From: Gordonia sp. KTR9
GTDB taxonomy: Bacteria; Actinomycetota; Actinomycetes; Mycobacteriales; Mycobacteriaceae
Length of the DNA: 64,000 nucleotides
Assembly: GCF_000143885.2 (NCBI RefSeq)
Contig: NC_018581.1
Location: 3,038,001-3,102,000 of the forward strand
Direction: 5' to 3'
Shown: piece after piece, positions 1-9,410 of the stretch
Layout of the letters: every line of letters starts with the position of its first letter
Numbering within the stretch: position 1 is the stretch's first letter
Program-made: the position numbers and the translations under genes
The notes under the pieces: generated by a model
Told to the model about the DNA's origin: nothing
Seen by the model: only the letters and a program-made list of their open reading frames with translations
Database searches by the model: none

Positions 1-119
<119 letters not shown>

Positions 120-130
120 TCTTTCTGCTC

Positions 131-961
131 ATGTCGAAGAAGGACAAACCGAAGCAGGCCAAGATCGCGAACAAGGTCTACGAGGCGGAAATGTTCCGGT
201 TGCAGACCGAACTCGTCAAACTCCAGGAGTGGGTCCGCGAGACCGGCGCCCGCGTGGTCGTCGTCTTCGAGGGACGCGACGCCGCCGGCAAAGGCGGAAC
301 GATCAAACGGATCAGCGAGTACCTCAGCCCGCGCATCGCGCGGGTCGCCGCGTTGCCCGCACCGACGGATCGTGAACGCGGCCAGTGGTATTACCAGCGC
401 TACGTCGCACACCTGCCCGCGCCCGGAGAGATCGTGTTGTTCGACCGGTCCTGGTACAACCGGGCCGGCGTCGAGAAGGTCATGGGTTTCTGTACGCCAG
501 AGGAGCACTCGCGGTTCCTGCGGCAGACCCCGATCTTCGAGCAGATGCTCATCGACGACGGCATCCTGCTGCGCAAGTACTGGTTCTCGGTGTCCGACGA
601 CGAACAGCTCAAACGGTTCCGGTCGCGCATGAACGACCCTGTCCGGCAATGGAAGCTGAGCCCGATGGACCTCGAGTCGGTGTATCGGTGGGAGGACTAT
701 TCGCGCGCCAAGGACGAGATGATGGTCCACACCGACACCGCCCTGAGCCCCTGGTATGTCGTCGAGTCCGATGTGAAGAAGCACGCGCGGCTCAACATGA
801 TCTCCCACCTGTTGTCGACCATCGACTATGAAGAGGTCCCGCGTCCCCGCGTGTCCCTGCCCAAGCATCCGATCGAGTCGGGCAACTATCACCGGCCGCC
901 GCGCTCGCTGTCCAAGTACGTACCCGACCACGTGGCGACGCTGATCCGCACCGACCACTGA
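131..961 (+). CDS. ppk2: Polyphosphate kinase 2 (PPK2 family)
   Basis: This 276-residue protein belongs to the PPK2 family, which transfers phosphate between inorganic polyphosphate and nucleotides in the cytosol. The Walker A-like motif EGRDAAGKGGTIKRI lies near residue 45, the Walker B-like motif FDRSWYNRAGVE near 110, and the lid region with RWEDYSRAKDEMM near 190. Length and motif spacing fit single-domain (class I-like) PPK2 enzymes, which favour nucleoside diphosphates, but nucleotide preference cannot be read from the sequence. The ATG at 131 was chosen over an upstream in-frame start because the conserved part begins there and a TANNNT hexamer sits just before it. The stop overlaps the next start (TGATG). 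Confidence 0.9.
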   Translation: MSKKDKPKQAKIANKVYEAEMFRLQTELVKLQEWVRETGARVVVVFEGRDAAGKGGTIKRISEYLSPRIARVAALPAPTDRERGQWYYQRYVAHLPAPGEIVLFDRSWYNRAGVEKVMGFCTPEEHSRFLRQTPIFEQMLIDDGILLRKYWFSVSDDEQLKRFRSRMNDPVRQWKLSPMDLESVYRWEDYSRAKDEMMVHTDTALSPWYVVESDVKKHARLNMISHLLSTIDYEEVPRPRVSLPKHPIESGNYHRPPRSLSKYVPDHVATLIRTDH

Positions 962-1257
962 TGTGGATCGGGTTCTGCGAGTTCGACTATCTGCTCGGCG
1001 ATGTTCACTCGCTGAAGCAGAAGCGGTCGGTGGTGCGGCCGATCGTCGCCGATCTCCGCGAGCGGTACACGGTCTCGGCGGCCGAGGTGGGTCACCTGGA
1101 CGTGCATCGTCGGACCGTCATCGGTGTCAGTGCGGTGGCCGCCGATCGCGGGCACGTCGTCGACGTGCTCGACGCCGTCGAACGGTCGGCTGCGGGCCAC
1201 CCCGAGGTCGAGCTGTTGTCGGTGCGGCGCCGCGTCGTCAGCTCCGAGGACTTCTGA
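961..1257 (+). CDS. DUF503 / YlxP-like small protein
   Basis: The 98-residue product has the DUF503 pattern: it opens MWIGFCEFDYLL, then has a short LKQKRSVVRPIVADLR helix and ends in a VRRRVVSSEDF tail. The family is a small ferredoxin-like fold with no established biochemical role; in some bacteria the gene (ylxP) lies near rbfA, which is not the case here. The start overlaps the ppk2 stop by one base, so the two genes are probably translationally coupled. The 3' end overlaps the convergent glycosylase gene by 20 bases. Confidence 0.8.
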   Translation: MWIGFCEFDYLLGDVHSLKQKRSVVRPIVADLRERYTVSAAEVGHLDVHRRTVIGVSAVAADRGHVVDVLDAVERSAAGHPEVELLSVRRRVVSSEDF

Positions 1258-1840
1258 GGTCCTCCACCACCCCGGCGGCGACCGCGGCCCGACGGTAGGC
1301 GGCGGCGAGGGAGTCCACGGTCTCGTGGGCGTTCAGCCCGCTGGGGTTCGGAACCACCCACAGTTCGGCACCGTCCCCTGTGCCCACATCCCACGTCTCG
1401 TCCTGCCGTCCCGGCACGGCGTCGCGGCGCCCGAACGCGCTGCGATAGGCGGTGATACCGGCGACGGCGACGACCCGCGGGCCGATCATCCGAACCCGCT
1501 CGCGCAGCCGGCGTCCGCCCTCGCGGAGTTCGTCGACGTACAGTTCGGCGGCGGTCGCGGTGGCACGCGGCACGACATTCGTGATTCCCACACCGCGGTC
1601 GAGCAGCAGCGCGCGGTCGGCGTCGGACATACCGCGTGAGGCGTCGATGACGTGGCCAACGATGCCGGCCTTGGCGAGCGCCGGGTAGAACCGATTGCCC
1701 GGACGCGCGAAATGCGCTCCGGTGGCCGCCGTCCAGAGACCCGGATTGATCCCGACGAACAGCAGCTTGCACCCTTCGCCGACCAGATCGTCGACGGTGC
1801 GGTCCTGATAGCCGAGGAGTTCGGCACGGCTGAATCCCAT
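1238..1840 (-). CDS. mug: Mismatch-specific uracil/thymine-DNA glycosylase (Mug/TDG family)
   Basis: The enzyme would excise uracil or thymine from G:U/G:T mispairs in base-excision repair. The 200-residue protein carries the Mug active-site segment GINPGLWTAATGAHFARPGN near residue 28 and the second family motif NPSGLNAHE near residue 172, at the expected distance. The ATG at 1840 (MGFSRAELLGY) was preferred because the longer reading begins with a low-complexity Arg-rich stretch outside the family. The gene is convergent with the DUF503 gene and its 3' end overlaps it. No clear ribosome binding site is visible. Confidence 0.85.
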   Translation of the reverse strand: MGFSRAELLGYQDRTVDDLVGEGCKLLFVGINPGLWTAATGAHFARPGNRFYPALAKAGIVGHVIDASRGMSDADRALLLDRGVGITNVVPRATATAAELYVDELREGGRRLRERVRMIGPRVVAVAGITAYRSAFGRRDAVPGRQDETWDVGTGDGAELWVVPNPSGLNAHETVDSLAAAYRRAAVAAGVVEDLRSPRS

Positions 1841-1880
1841 CAGGAGCACCCGTCGGTCGGCCGGACGACATGCCTGCGTG

Positions 1881-2249
1881 TCAGGACGTCGCCTCCGCCT
1901 CGTGCCTGGCCGACACACAGAACTGATTGCCGTCGGGGTCGGCCAGGGTCACCCACGCGAAGCCGGGCATCTCGCGATCGGCGATCTTGGTGGCGCCCGC
2001 GGCCACGAGTCGCTCGACCTCCGACTCGAGATCGTCGGTCGTCAGGTCGAGATGGATGCGGTTCTTCCCCGGTGTGGGGTCCTCGACCTGCTGGAACGCG
2101 AACAGCGGAGTGCCCTCCCCGACTGCGACGACGACGAAGTACCCGTCGTTCTCCTCGACGATCCGACCGCCGAGCTGGTCGGCCCACCACGTCGCCAGCG
2201 GTGCCGGCGCGAGCGCGTCGACGGTGATCATGCCCAGTGCGAGAGTCAT
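1881..2249 (-). CDS. VOC-family (glyoxalase/bleomycin-resistance fold) protein
   Basis: The 122-residue protein has the vicinal oxygen chelate pattern, with repeated beta-alpha-beta-beta-beta units, an HLDLTTDDLESEVERLVAAG segment and a closing DPDGNQFCV motif typical of the metal-binding C-terminal module. VOC members range from dioxygenases to drug-binding proteins, so substrate cannot be assigned. The start at 2249 (MTLALGMITVDAL) is supported by a TAGCTT hexamer 7 bases upstream. The gene is divergent from the BTAD regulator, sharing a 111-base intergenic region. Confidence 0.75.
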   Translation of the reverse strand: MTLALGMITVDALAPAPLATWWADQLGGRIVEENDGYFVVVAVGEGTPLFAFQQVEDPTPGKNRIHLDLTTDDLESEVERLVAAGATKIADREMPGFAWVTLADPDGNQFCVSARHEAEATS

Positions 2250-2256
2250 GGCAGCC

Positions 2257-2262
2257 AAGCTA
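2257..2262 (-). promoter_or_regulatory. Leaderless-type -10 hexamer for the VOC gene
   Basis: On the minus strand TAGCTT is followed by 7 bases and the ATG at 2249. It supports that start and a leaderless transcript. Confidence 0.5.
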
Positions 2263-2347
2263 CTCCCGGCCACCGACATCCGGGCCCGGTCGCATGGAGG
2301 CCGCCGGGCGCGTTCGCCACTACCGCCCCACGGCTGCGGTCACCACC

Positions 2348-2353
2348 TAGACT
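2348..2353 (+). promoter_or_regulatory. Leaderless-type -10 hexamer for the BTAD regulator
   Basis: TAGACT is followed by 7 bases and the ATG at 2361, with no Shine-Dalgarno sequence between. It decides the start of the regulator gene, which otherwise stays open for nearly 500 bases upstream. Confidence 0.55.
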
Positions 2354-2360
2354 CACGCTG

Positions 2361-5300
2361 ATGCCCGAACTCTCCTACACGATCCTGGGTGGCCTCGGGG
2401 CTCAGATCGGTTCCGACCCCGTCGAACTCGGCACGCGTAAGCAGCGGGCGACGCTCGCACAGCTGATCCTCGCCGAGGGCGCGCCGGTGCGCGCCGACAG
2501 TCTGATCGAGGGCATCTGGGGCGATTCACCCCCCGAGCGGGCGGAAGTGTCGCTCCAGTCCTACATCTCGGGTCTGCGCAAGGCCCTCGAACCACACCGG
2601 AAGCCACGGACTCCGTCCACGGTCCTGCTCACCCACGGAACCGGATACAGCCTCCCCACGACCGCCGAGCAGGTCGACGCGCGTCGGCTGACCGCCCGGC
2701 TCGGCTCCGCACGCACCCTGATGCAGCGGGGCGACGCGGCCGGGGCCGCACCGCTCCTGGCACAGGTGCTCGACGACTATCGCCCCCTGCTGCCGGAGTT
2801 CGAGGGCCTGGCCTTCCGGGACGAGGCCGCCGGACACCTCGACCGCATGGTGCAGGCCGCTCGGGAGATGTCCTTCGAGGCCCGGATGGCCGACGGCGAC
2901 CACCGTCTGCTCGTCACCGAACTGGAGAGCGAGGTCGCGCGTTCGCCCCTCGACGAGGGACTGTGGGTGCTGTTCGCCACGGCGCTCTACCGTCTCGGTC
3001 GCCAGTCCGACGCCCTCGGTGCGATCGCCACCGCCCGTCGAATCCTGGCCGACGAGATCGGCGTCGATCCGGGACCGCGGCTCCGGACCCTCGAGAGCGA
3101 CATCCTCGACCACGCTCCGCATCTCGACGTGCCGACGGCAGCCCGCCCGGACACCGCGACGATCGCGTCGGACCTCGACGACCCCGGCCCGACGACCCCG
3201 CCGGACACCGTTCCCGGCCACGGCGTCGACACCCTCGAACCCGACGAGACGCCGTCGGTCGTGGGCCGGACCGAAGAACTGGCCGCCCTGCATCGCGCAG
3301 TGCTCGCCTCGATGTCGGGGCACGGGGGCGTCGTCGTGGTCGAGGGTGAGCCGGGGGCTGGAAAGACCGCGCTGATCGACGAAGCCGGCCGCCGAGCCGC
3401 GGGTGCCGCCGATCTGCTGGTCCTGTGGGGACGCTGCGTCGACGACCCGGCCGCGCCGTCGATGTGGCCATGGGTGCAGATCCTCGGTGCGGTGCTGCCC
3501 CGGCTCGATCCCGCCGATCGGGAACGTCTCCTCGACAGCTCGCTCGGCCGGATGGTGACCGAAGGCGTCAACGTGATCCCGCCGCCCCGGCAGATGCCCG
3601 ATGCGGCCGCCCGATTCCAGTTCTACGACCAGGCCGCCGATCTCCTCGACGGAGTGGCCGCGACGGCGAAGCTGATCATCGTGCTCGACGACCTCCAGTG
3701 GGCCGACGGTGCGTCGCTGGAACTGTTCGCGCACATGGCCGCACGACGGACCACCGGCGTGACGTTCTTCGCCTCGCTGCGTTCGCCGTCGGCACGACCC
3801 GTCGTCGCCACCACGCTGGCGACGCTGGCCCGTCTCCCGGAACACCGGCGCCTGCACGTCGGACCGCTCAGCGGCGACGACATCTCCGAACTCATCCGGC
3901 GCGAGACCCGGCAGTGGCCGGAGGTCGCCACCGTGTCGTCGATCGAGCGACGAACCGGCGGCAACGCCTTCTTCGTCCGGGAGCTGGCCCGGATCCTGGC
4001 CGATCGCGGGTCCATCGCCGGCACCGCGGTCCCGTCCGGTGTCCGCGACGTGGTCCGCCAGCGACTGGTCGGATTGTCACCCGAGACGACCGAACTCCTC
4101 GAGCTGGCGTCGCTCATCGGAACCCGCGTGGACCTCGTCCTCCTGGCGACCGCCGCGAACCGCCCGGTGGACGAGGCACTCGACCTGCTCGAGCCCGCGG
4201 GCGGTGCGGGGGTCATCGACCTCGGACCGGATGATCCGTTCGGTTTCGGGTTCAGCCACGACATCATCCGGGAGGCGATCGCGGACGGCATCGCCGCGAT
4301 GCGCGCGCGACGGCTGCACCTCGCGATCGCCGACGCCCTCGCCGGCAACTCCTCGCCGCATGCGGTGACGAGAGTCGCCCGGCACCTGTGGTCCGCCGGA
4401 CCGCTGGCCGATCGGGAACGCACCACCACCGCACTGCTCACCGCGGGTGACATCGCCTTGCGCACCTACGACTTCGACGGCGCACGCAGACATCTCGGAG
4501 ATGCGGCGACGCTCGCCCGCTCGACCGGCGACCAGCAGGCGGAACTCGTCGCGATCACCACCCAGCTGGCCGGCGAGGTCGCGGCGCACGGCTACTTCGC
4601 CGCCGACCCCGTCCTGCAGGAGCGCGCCCGGACGCTGGCATCGACACTGGGCGACACCCGCCTGCTCGCGACCCTCGACTACGCACGCTGCGCGGCCCAC
4701 ATCCAGATCGCGGACACCGAGACCGGTCACCGCCTCGCGCAGGACCTGCGTCGGCGCGCCGAACGATCCGACGACCCGGTCGTCACCCACCTGGGCATGC
4801 ACGCCGCCGGTATCGACGACTTCCACCGCGGGAATTTCGGTGCGGCGCATCGCATCCTGGAGACCTACGCGCCGATCGACGTCGATGTCGAGGGCCTGCG
4901 CGACGATCAGCTCGCGATGGCCCGCGGTTTCCGCGCCTGGGCGGCGACGGTGCACCTCGGCACCGATGCCGGCCGGGCGCTGTTCGCGACGATGGCCGAC
5001 GCCCATCCCGATCCCCGGTCGCAGTTCGGCATGGCCATCTTCGCGGTCGGCGCGGCGTCCATGCTCGGCGACGCAGAGTGGGTTCTGGATGCCGGTCCGG
5101 CGATCATGTCCGACGGCGCCGCCGCGCTCGCCTACCTCCGTCGTGGCGGCGAACGGATGTACTGGTGGGCGCGGGCGATGACCGGCGACCTCGACGAGGC
5201 ACTCGAGCACATCGACCGGCTCGGGGCCGACGACATCGGCATGGAGGACCATCCGCGCACGGGTGAGGGCTACTGGCTGGGCCTGCACGCCGAGGTCCTG

Positions 5301-5561
5301 GTGGTCGCGGGCAAACTCACCGACGCCGCGACGCTCCTCGACCGGGCCGCGGACTTCGCCGACCGCACGGGCGAACGCTATGCCGACGCACACCGCCTGG
5401 TCGTCCGCGCCCGCTACGAGTACGCCAACGGTCGCCCGGCCTCCGTGGTGGGCGCGACCCTGTCCGCCGCGCGCGACACCGCACTCGCACAGGAGGCGGA
5501 CGGGCTGGTCCGGAGGATCGACGCACTGGCGACGACCTGGGGACTCACCTCTCCCGCCTGA
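2361..5561 (+). CDS. Large AfsR/SARP-type transcriptional regulator: winged helix, BTAD, AAA ATPase, TPR-like
   Basis: The 1066-residue protein starts with an OmpR-type DNA-binding domain (about residues 1-95, with the segment ERAEVSLQSYISGLRKAL) and a bacterial transcriptional activation domain (BTAD, about 100-245). An acidic Pro/Thr-rich linker leads to an NTPase module with Walker A GEPGAGKTAL near residue 330 and Walker B LIIVLDDLQWAD near 440. The C-terminal 500 residues are Ala-rich helical repeats of TPR type. Such proteins act as ATP-dependent activators of secondary metabolism or stress genes. The FAD oxidoreductase downstream on the same strand is the obvious candidate target, with a 122-base gap; that link is inference. 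The ligand is unknown. Confidence 0.85.
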   Translation: MPELSYTILGGLGAQIGSDPVELGTRKQRATLAQLILAEGAPVRADSLIEGIWGDSPPERAEVSLQSYISGLRKALEPHRKPRTPSTVLLTHGTGYSLPTTAEQVDARRLTARLGSARTLMQRGDAAGAAPLLAQVLDDYRPLLPEFEGLAFRDEAAGHLDRMVQAAREMSFEARMADGDHRLLVTELESEVARSPLDEGLWVLFATALYRLGRQSDALGAIATARRILADEIGVDPGPRLRTLESDILDHAPHLDVPTAARPDTATIASDLDDPGPTTPPDTVPGHGVDTLEPDETPSVVGRTEELAALHRAVLASMSGHGGVVVVEGEPGAGKTALIDEAGRRAAGAADLLVLWGRCVDDPAAPSMWPWVQILGAVLPRLDPADRERLLDSSLGRMVTEGVNVIPPPRQMPDAAARFQFYDQAADLLDGVAATAKLIIVLDDLQWADGASLELFAHMAARRTTGVTFFASLRSPSARPVVATTLATLARLPEHRRLHVGPLSGDDISELIRRETRQWPEVATVSSIERRTGGNAFFVRELARILADRGSIAGTAVPSGVRDVVRQRLVGLSPETTELLELASLIGTRVDLVLLATAANRPVDEALDLLEPAGGAGVIDLGPDDPFGFGFSHDIIREAIADGIAAMRARRLHLAIADALAGNSSPHAVTRVARHLWSAGPLADRERTTTALLTAGDIALRTYDFDGARRHLGDAATLARSTGDQQAELVAITTQLAGEVAAHGYFAADPVLQERARTLASTLGDTRLLATLDYARCAAHIQIADTETGHRLAQDLRRRAERSDDPVVTHLGMHAAGIDDFHRGNFGAAHRILETYAPIDVDVEGLRDDQLAMARGFRAWAATVHLGTDAGRALFATMADAHPDPRSQFGMAIFAVGAASMLGDAEWVLDAGPAIMSDGAAALAYLRRGGERMYWWARAMTGDLDEALEHIDRLGADDIGMEDHPRTGEGYWLGLHAEVLVVAGKLTDAATLLDRAADFADRTGERYADAHRLVVRARYEYANGRPASVVGATLSAARDTALAQEADGLVRRIDALATTWGLTSPA

Positions 5562-5683
5562 GCGCACCAAGTCCGTCTCAAGTCGCATCCAAGGACCTTC
5601 GGCGACCCTTGTCGGGAATCCGGCGCCGACCGGAGACCGACGAATCCTGCCGGACCGCTCCGGCCGCAACCGAGGACCTGCCG

Positions 5684-7111
5684 ATGACCGCAACACCCGC
5701 CTCCTCCCCGCCCGAGAACACCGAACGCCTCACCGTCCGAACCCGTACCTCGGTGCTCGCGCAACTCCGCGATCGGATCGCGGGTGACGTCTACGGTCCC
5801 GGCGACGCGGGCTACGTCGACGCACGGTCGGGTTTCAGCCGGCTCGACGTGCATCGTCCCGCCGTGATCGCCGTTCCCGCCAACCACTTCGATGTCGTGG
5901 AGGCCGTCCGTTTCGCCGTCGAGGAGGACCTGCGCGTCGCCGTGCAGACGACCGGGCACGGCACCGGCAGGCCGGCCGACGGCGGGTTGCTGATCAACAC
6001 CTCCCGCCTCGCGTCGGTCAGCGTCGACCCGGTCACCCGGACCGCGCGCGTGGGTGCGGGCGCCACCTGGCGGACGGTTGTCGACGCCGCCACGTCATAC
6101 GGACTGGCGCCGCTGATGGGCTCGGCGAGTGGTGTCGGCGCGATCGGCTACACCCTGGGCGGGGGCTTCGGCTGGCTCGGTCGGCGCTTCGGCCTGGCGT
6201 CCGACCACGTGCTCTCGTTCGACCTGGTCACCCCCGACGGCACGCCGATCCGGGTCACCGACACCAGCTTCCCGCACATCTTCTGGGCGTTGAAGGGCGC
6301 CGGCGCGGGCGGCCTCGGCGTCGTGACGTCGATGGAGATCTCGCTCGTCGAGGTGTCGACCGTGTACGCGGGCAACCTCTTCTACCCTGCCGCCGACGCC
6401 GAGGAGATCATCCGCAGATTCCGGGACTGGGCACCCGCGCAGTCGGACGCGCTGACCTCGGCGGTCGCCATCCTCAACCTCCCGCCCACCGACGACGTCC
6501 CGGAACCGCTACGCGGCCGGAGCTTCGCCGTCGTGCGCGGATGCTGGTCAGGCGATCTCGACGCCGGTCGCGCGGTCGTCGACGAATGGCGCGACTGGCG
6601 CACGCCCGTCGTCGACATGTGGGATGTGCTGCCGTTCGCCGCGATCGACGCCGTCAGCATGGATCCGACCGAACCGATGCCGGTGATGGTCACCACCGAA
6701 TGGTTCGACGACCTCCCGGACGTCGCCGTCGACATCGTCGCCGCGAGGGTCCGGCCCGCCCCGGCATCGGCACCGCTGATCGTGATCGGCGAGATCCGCC
6801 ACGCCGGCGGAGCGATCGCCCGCGGCGCGGAGCACGCGCCCAACGACCGGGCCCGGACGGGACGGTTCCTCCTCGAACTCGTCGCGGCGGTGCCCGACCC
6901 CCAGGTGGCGCTGGCGGTCGAGTCGACGCTGCGCGTGACCCGCACCGAGCTTGCGCCGTACGTCACCGGCGCCGCCTATCTCAACTTCACCTCGGGTACC
7001 GAACGGGTGGCCCGCGCCGACGACGCGTACAGCTCGGACCACCGACGACGTCTCGACGAGATCAAAGCCGCCCTCGACCCGTCGAACCGCTTCTGCCACG
7101 GCGACATCTGA
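5684..7111 (+). CDS. FAD-binding PCMH/BBE-type oxidoreductase
   Basis: This 475-residue flavoprotein has the PCMH FAD-binding fold. TTGHGTGRPADGGLLIN lies near residue 88, a Gly-rich GVGAIGYTLGGGFGWLGRRF near 150, and a C-terminal berberine-bridge-like segment ends LDPSNRFCHGDI. Family members oxidise alcohols, sugars or alkaloids with bicovalent or monocovalent FAD; the substrate here is unknown. The ATG at 5684 has GAGGA 7 bases upstream. It sits directly downstream of the BTAD regulator, a pairing that suggests regulated expression. Confidence 0.85.
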   Translation: MTATPASSPPENTERLTVRTRTSVLAQLRDRIAGDVYGPGDAGYVDARSGFSRLDVHRPAVIAVPANHFDVVEAVRFAVEEDLRVAVQTTGHGTGRPADGGLLINTSRLASVSVDPVTRTARVGAGATWRTVVDAATSYGLAPLMGSASGVGAIGYTLGGGFGWLGRRFGLASDHVLSFDLVTPDGTPIRVTDTSFPHIFWALKGAGAGGLGVVTSMEISLVEVSTVYAGNLFYPAADAEEIIRRFRDWAPAQSDALTSAVAILNLPPTDDVPEPLRGRSFAVVRGCWSGDLDAGRAVVDEWRDWRTPVVDMWDVLPFAAIDAVSMDPTEPMPVMVTTEWFDDLPDVAVDIVAARVRPAPASAPLIVIGEIRHAGGAIARGAEHAPNDRARTGRFLLELVAAVPDPQVALAVESTLRVTRTELAPYVTGAAYLNFTSGTERVARADDAYSSDHRRRLDEIKAALDPSNRFCHGDI

Positions 7112-7179
7112 CGGGACGACCCGGGCGGGCGATCACGGCCCACTTGCCCCGGCGCGCACTGTGTGCGCTGATGGTCGGC

Positions 7180-7593
7180 ATGACTGATCCGTCCGGACCC
7201 CGGTCCCACAGCGCGGACGATGCCCGGCCCCTCCTGGTCGTCGACGGCGCCAACGTCGTCGGTTCGGTGCCCGACGGGTGGTGGCGCGATCGCCGCGGTG
7301 CCGCCGAACGACTGCGGACGCGACTCGAGGCCGTCGCCGTCGGTGGCCTCGCGGGACTGCCGGGACCGCTCGAGGTTGTGCTCGTCGTCGAGGGCCGGGC
7401 TCGCGGGGTCGAGGCGAGCGAACACGTCCGGGTCGTCGAGGCACCCGCCGTGGGCGACGACACGATCGTCGAGGTCGTCGCCGACTCGAGCCCGCACCGG
7501 GAGCGGATCGTGGTCACCGCCGACCGCGAACTGCGGGCCAGGGTCGTGCGATTGGGCGCACGGGCGATCGGTCCCGCCGCCATCCCGCGGTAG
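7180..7593 (+). CDS. Small NYN/PIN-like protein (NTP pyrophosphohydrolase-type annotation)
   Basis: The 137-residue product contains LLVVDGANVVGSVPDGWW near its N-terminus, then a basic RDRRGAAERLRTRL helix, DDTIVEVV and VTADRELRARV. Asp-Gly-Ala-Asn and the later Asp residues are arranged as in NYN/PIN-type nuclease folds, so an RNA-directed nuclease activity is possible. Databases often label relatives as NTP pyrophosphohydrolase; nothing in the sequence proves either role. An in-frame ATG at 7171 is an alternative start. Confidence 0.65.
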   Translation: MTDPSGPRSHSADDARPLLVVDGANVVGSVPDGWWRDRRGAAERLRTRLEAVAVGGLAGLPGPLEVVLVVEGRARGVEASEHVRVVEAPAVGDDTIVEVVADSSPHRERIVVTADRELRARVVRLGARAIGPAAIPR

Positions 7594-7666
7594 TCGGCCG
7601 CTCGGCGACGACTGTTCGGCGTCCGCTTTCTCCGACTTGTCACCCCGTCGGCGCGTGATCGACCGA

Positions 7667-7672
7667 TAATCT
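7667..7672 (+). promoter_or_regulatory. Probable -10 element of the monooxygenase gene
   Basis: TAATCT lies about 39 bases before the ATG at 7711, giving a predicted leader of about 30 bases that contains the strong AGGAGG ribosome binding site. No -35 at standard spacing is convincing. Confidence 0.35.
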
Positions 7673-7710
7673 TCTGAGCGTCGGCGACCGGCCGACCACA
7701 GGAGGATTCC

Positions 7711-9339
7711 ATGACCGAAGTAGATGTCCTGATCGCCGGTGCCGGACCCATCGGCCTGACCGCCGCCGTCGAACTACGCAGACGCGGAATCCGTGTTCGC
7801 ATTGTCGATCCGCTGCTCGAACCTCCGCAGTACGCCAAAGCTGTCGGCATCCAGCCCCGCACGCTCGAGGTGTTCGAGAGCATGGGCGTCGTCGGACAGG
7901 TGCTCGACGCCGGCCTGGAGATGCGCGGTCAGCTCGTCTACGTCAACGGAAGTCAGGTCTCACGGGTCGACCTCACGACACCGCCCGATGTTCCCTACCG
8001 TTTCCACCTGCTCCCCCAGTACGCGACCGAGCGAATCCTGCGTGAGCGACTCTCCGATCTGGGCACCGAGATCGATCGGGGTACGGCGGTCTCGGCATTC
8101 GAGCAGGACGCGGACGGCGTGACCGTCACCCTCACGGGTCAGGACGGGGAAACCACCGTCCGGGCGGGCTATCTCATCGGCGCCGACGGTGCGCACAGCG
8201 TCGTGCGCAAGGGCCTGGGGCTGAGCTTCGAGGGCGGCGCCTTCAGCGAGCAGTACATGCTCGGCGACGTCGTGGTGGACTGGTCGATGCCCCGCGGCTA
8301 CGCCATCCGGTCGATGCACCAGACCGCGGACGGCACCACCGACGACCAACTGGTGTGCATCCCGCTGCCCGGCCGCGGCCGCTACCGGATGTCCATGCTG
8401 GTCCCCGACGAGCTGGCGGTCGCACCGACGACCGGCGGAGACGGTGTGGCCCACGGCTTCGAGGGCACCCGCGCGCCGGAGTTGGCCCACATCCAGGCCG
8501 TGGTCGACAGGCTCGCGCCCGAACCCGCAACGGTCTCGCACCTGCGATGGTCGTCGGTGTTCCGCATCAGTCATCGGATCGTCGATTCCTACGGCCGCGG
8601 ACGCGTGTTCGTCGCGGGCGACGCCGCCCACATCCATCCGCCGACCGGCGCGCAGGGCATGAACACCGGCGTGCAGGACGCGCACAACCTCGCCTGGAAA
8701 CTCGCGCTCGCCGTCACCGGGGTCGCCTCCGACGCGCTCCTTGACAGCTACGACCTCGAGCGCCGGCCCGTCGGCGAGGAGGTGGTGGGACGCACCGTCC
8801 GAGACGCTCGCGAGGGCATCGGCGCCGGTTCCACCGACATGGACTTCATCATGCGGCGGGAGGCCCAGCTGCTGATCTCCTACGCCGACAGTCCCGCCGT
8901 CGCGGGGTCGACGGTGCCGACCGCCCCGGCCGCGCCACGGGCAGGCGAACGCGCGCCGGACGCGACGGGCCTGAGCCGCGAATCGGTCAATCACCCGGTG
9001 CGCCTGTTCGGCGTGCTGGACGGCGTCGACCACTCGCTCATCCTGTACGCGGACGCCGCCGCCGGGACCGGGGACGTCGCGGTTCTCGAATCCCTCGCCG
9101 GCGAGATCGCCGCGAAGGCGCACGGCCACATCGACATCCATGTGATCGCGGCCGCGACGGCACAGGTCGGCAGCACCGATCTACCGCTGCTCCGCGACAC
9201 CGACGGCCGGTTCGCCGACGGCTACCTCCCCGACGGTTCGACGGTGTTCGTCATCCGGCCCGACGGTTACATCGGATACCGCGGCCCCATCGCCGACACC
9301 AAGGCCGCACTCGCCTACCTCGAGGGCACGTTCGGGTAG
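7711..9339 (+). CDS. FAD-dependent aromatic hydroxylase (PHBH/MhpA-like class A monooxygenase)
   Basis: The 542-residue enzyme would use NAD(P)H, O2 and FAD to hydroxylate an aromatic substrate. The Rossmann motif GAGPIGLTAAVELRRRG lies near residue 10, the DG motif LIGADGAHSVVRKGL near 155, and the second FAD motif GRVFVAGDAAHIHPP near 302 followed by GAQGMNTGVQDAHNL. A thioredoxin-like C-terminal region (about 400-542) is typical of the longer MhpA/PheA branch. The ATG has a textbook AGGAGG 6 bases upstream. No adjacent ring-cleavage gene is present, so the substrate is open. Confidence 0.88.
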   Translation: MTEVDVLIAGAGPIGLTAAVELRRRGIRVRIVDPLLEPPQYAKAVGIQPRTLEVFESMGVVGQVLDAGLEMRGQLVYVNGSQVSRVDLTTPPDVPYRFHLLPQYATERILRERLSDLGTEIDRGTAVSAFEQDADGVTVTLTGQDGETTVRAGYLIGADGAHSVVRKGLGLSFEGGAFSEQYMLGDVVVDWSMPRGYAIRSMHQTADGTTDDQLVCIPLPGRGRYRMSMLVPDELAVAPTTGGDGVAHGFEGTRAPELAHIQAVVDRLAPEPATVSHLRWSSVFRISHRIVDSYGRGRVFVAGDAAHIHPPTGAQGMNTGVQDAHNLAWKLALAVTGVASDALLDSYDLERRPVGEEVVGRTVRDAREGIGAGSTDMDFIMRREAQLLISYADSPAVAGSTVPTAPAAPRAGERAPDATGLSRESVNHPVRLFGVLDGVDHSLILYADAAAGTGDVAVLESLAGEIAAKAHGHIDIHVIAAATAQVGSTDLPLLRDTDGRFADGYLPDGSTVFVIRPDGYIGYRGPIADTKAALAYLEGTFG

Positions 9340-9396
9340 CTCTCGCGGGCCACCCCCGGCACACCGTCCGGCGGGGGCCGATGCCCCGGCACACCG

Positions 9397-9402
9397 TAAC
9401 GT
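9397..9402 (+). promoter_or_regulatory. Leaderless-type -10 hexamer for the pyruvyltransferase gene
   Basis: TAACGT is followed by 8 bases and the GTG at 9411. This favours the GTG over an ATG at 9381. Confidence 0.4.
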
Positions 9403-9410
9403 TGGGGACC

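Noticed and set aside
4077..5696. A 539-codon minus-strand frame opposite the BTAD regulator
   Set aside because: Antisense to a gene with clear domains; no motif.
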